6,026 bases of DNA from Desulfobulbaceae bacterium (GTDB lineage: Bacteria > Desulfobacterota > Desulfobulbia > Desulfobulbales > Desulfocapsaceae). Shown here piece by piece: positions 4,611 through 6,026 of the stretch (positions are counted from its first letter, which is position 1; every line of letters starts with the position of its first letter). Below the pieces are notes generated by a model. It did no database searches. It was not told the origin of the DNA and saw only the letters and a program-made list of their open reading frames with translations. The position numbers and the translations under genes are program-made. Location: positions 1-6,026 of the forward strand of contig DAOVUU010000176.1 in assembly GCA_030632405.1 (NCBI GenBank), given 5' to 3'.

Positions 4611-5891
4611 ATGGAAAAAGAAATTGGTTTTGAGATGGCAGCTTCGAATATCAGGTTTGGGCGAGGAATTACCGCGGAAATTGGAATGGATCTGAAAGAT
4701 CTCGGAGTTGAGAAAGCCATGCTCCTTACAGATTCCAATATTGCAAAACTGTCTATGATGAAAACAGTCACCCAATCCCTGGAAGATGAAGGTGTGGATT
4801 ATGTATTGTATGATCAGGTACGTGTTGAACCAACTGACAAATCTTTGAAAGACGCCATATCTTTCGCCATCAATAATAAGGTTGACTCCTTTGTTGCACT
4901 TGGCGGAGGTTCGGTCATTGACACTGCAAAGGCTGCAAACCTCTATTCGACCTATCCTGCAGATGACTTTCTTCTTTATGTCAATGCGCCGATAGGTAAG
5001 GGGAAACCGATCCCCGGCCCCATAAAACCGCTGTTCGCCATTCCCACGACGGCTGGTACAGGGAGTGAAACTACAGGTGTTATAATTTTCGATCTTGAAG
5101 AGATGCGTGCAAAGACAGGTATCGCATCAAGAATTCTAAAACCAACTCTTGGAATTGTAGACCCCCTTAACACATTGTCCATGCCTCCAATGGTCACTGC
5201 ATCAACTGCACTTGATATTTTGACGCATGCCGTCGAATCGTACACCGCCATAGAGTATACAAACAGACCAAGACCTGAACGCCCCATTTACCGGCCGGCA
5301 TACCAGGGAGCTAACCCAATCAGTGATATGTGGGCAATCAAGGCTATGGAGATAATGGCCGAATATTTTTTTACCGCAGTCGAAGAACCCGGCAACGAAA
5401 AAGCCCGTGGCATGATGGCCCTTGCAGCTGCTTTTGCAGGAGTTGGATTCGGCAATGCCGGTGTATCTCTACCCCATGGAATGTCATATCCGGTCTCAGG
5501 AATGGTTCGTGAGTATATTGCCCCTGACTACATCTCAGAACACCCGATAATACCCCACGGTATCTCAGTTGCACTCAATGCTCCTGCTGTTTTTAGATTC
5601 ACCGGGCCTTCAAACCCGAAGCGACATATGGAAGCAGCGGAAGCCCTGGGAGCTGACACACGGGGCATTAAAGAATCTGAAGGTGGTGAACTGCTTGCCG
5701 ATACGATGATCTCCTATTTTAAAAGGTTCAATATTCCAAACGGGCTTAAAGATGTTGGTTACACAGAAGCAGATATTCCAAAGCTTGTTGAGGGTACACT
5801 TCCCCAACATCGGGTAACTAAACTTTCACCTCGTCCGGCGGGACCGGATGAACTTGCCGGTCTATTCAGGGATGCCATGCAATACTGGTAG
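4611..5891 (+). CDS. iron-dependent alcohol dehydrogenase, hydroxyacid-oxoacid transhydrogenase (HOT) type
   Basis: A 426-residue group III (Fe) alcohol dehydrogenase, closely like animal mitochondrial HOT (ADHFE1) along its length. HOT oxidises 4-hydroxybutyrate to succinate semialdehyde while reducing 2-oxoglutarate to D-2-hydroxyglutarate, keeping its nicotinamide cofactor bound. Seen: HOT-like N-terminus FEMAASNIRFG (7-17), VRVEPTD (70-76), nucleotide loop GGGSVIDTAKAANLY (98-112), APIGKGKP (126-133), TTAGTGSETTG (146-156), metal ligands D202 and H206 in ALDILTHAVESY, H289 in LPHGMSYP and H316 in IPHG, the RPAYQGANPISDMWA block (228-242), and the C-terminal GTLPQHRVTKLSP (395-407). The RPAYQG and VRVEPTD blocks separate HOT from FucO/YqhD-type dehydrogenases. 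Expected to be cytosolic; the native metal is Fe2+ or another divalent ion. It is preceded by the leader ORF and the dyad-flanked promoter. An ordinary alcohol dehydrogenase on a related hydroxyacid is the alternative. Confidence 0.93.
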   Translation: MEKEIGFEMAASNIRFGRGITAEIGMDLKDLGVEKAMLLTDSNIAKLSMMKTVTQSLEDEGVDYVLYDQVRVEPTDKSLKDAISFAINNKVDSFVALGGGSVIDTAKAANLYSTYPADDFLLYVNAPIGKGKPIPGPIKPLFAIPTTAGTGSETTGVIIFDLEEMRAKTGIASRILKPTLGIVDPLNTLSMPPMVTASTALDILTHAVESYTAIEYTNRPRPERPIYRPAYQGANPISDMWAIKAMEIMAEYFFTAVEEPGNEKARGMMALAAAFAGVGFGNAGVSLPHGMSYPVSGMVREYIAPDYISEHPIIPHGISVALNAPAVFRFTGPSNPKRHMEAAEALGADTRGIKESEGGELLADTMISYFKRFNIPNGLKDVGYTEADIPKLVEGTLPQHRVTKLSPRPAGPDELAGLFRDAMQYW

Positions 5892-6026
5892 AAGGTGAAA
5901 GGTAAAACCCGGAAATCTCATAAGGGTACTTTGGGGAATTCATTCGTAATGGCAATCTAAAATTTTAATTACATAGCAAGAATCAGAGTGTTTATCGGCC
6001 AAAAGGTTTCTATACTGTATCCATAA

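Noticed and set aside
5988..6016. Possible promoter at the right edge with TATACT (6011-6016)
   Set aside because: No acceptable -35 at 16-18 bp and no downstream gene visible to support it.

Overview
The window looks like chromosomal DNA of an anaerobic bacterium, most likely a sulfate-reducing deltaproteobacterium of the Desulfobacterales type. This is inferred from gene content: a group III-type phosphofructokinase, a tungsten-type aldehyde:ferredoxin oxidoreductase (AOR) relative and a HOT-type iron alcohol dehydrogenase. Intergenic repeats built around TTTTTACGA also fit what I recall of that group. No rRNA, tRNA, CRISPR array, phage gene or transposase gene is visible.

Layout. 1-879 (-): 6-phosphofructokinase, cut by the window edge so that its C-terminus is missing. 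898-1080: a 183-bp foldback element resembling a MITE, filling nearly all the space between the divergent pfk and a small membrane-protein ORF (1084-1335, +). 1354-1806 (-): a PaaI-like hotdog thioesterase with a GTG start. 1807-2233: intergenic, with one solo repeat end and weak regulatory candidates. 2246-3967 (+): AOR-family oxidoreductase. 3968-4157: a structure-rich spacer holding a GC hairpin, an 83-nt inverted repeat with heptad repeats, and a probable terminator for the opposite strand. 4158-4418 (-): SemiSWEET sugar transporter. 4419-4610: a compact divergent control region with three dyads and a good sigma70-like promoter, followed by a 16-codon leader ORF whose stop codon overlaps the next Shine-Dalgarno. 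4611-5891 (+): an iron-dependent alcohol dehydrogenase closely resembling hydroxyacid-oxoacid transhydrogenase. 5892-6026: short non-coding tail; I see no clear gene or terminator in it.

How the genes fit together. Most are single-gene transcription units on alternating strands, so this is not one operon. AOR (aldehyde to acid, using ferredoxin) and the HOT-like enzyme (4-hydroxybutyrate to succinate semialdehyde coupled to 2-oxoglutarate) could both act on aldehydes or semialdehydes, but they are about 640 bp apart with an opposite-strand gene between them, so a shared pathway is inference. PFK and SemiSWEET suggest some sugar handling.

I do not see a convincing new multi-gene system. The best leads are the leader-peptide and dyad architecture upstream of the HOT-like gene, the MITE-like repeat family, the heptad inverted repeat after AOR, and the unusual motif residues in PFK, AOR and SemiSWEET.
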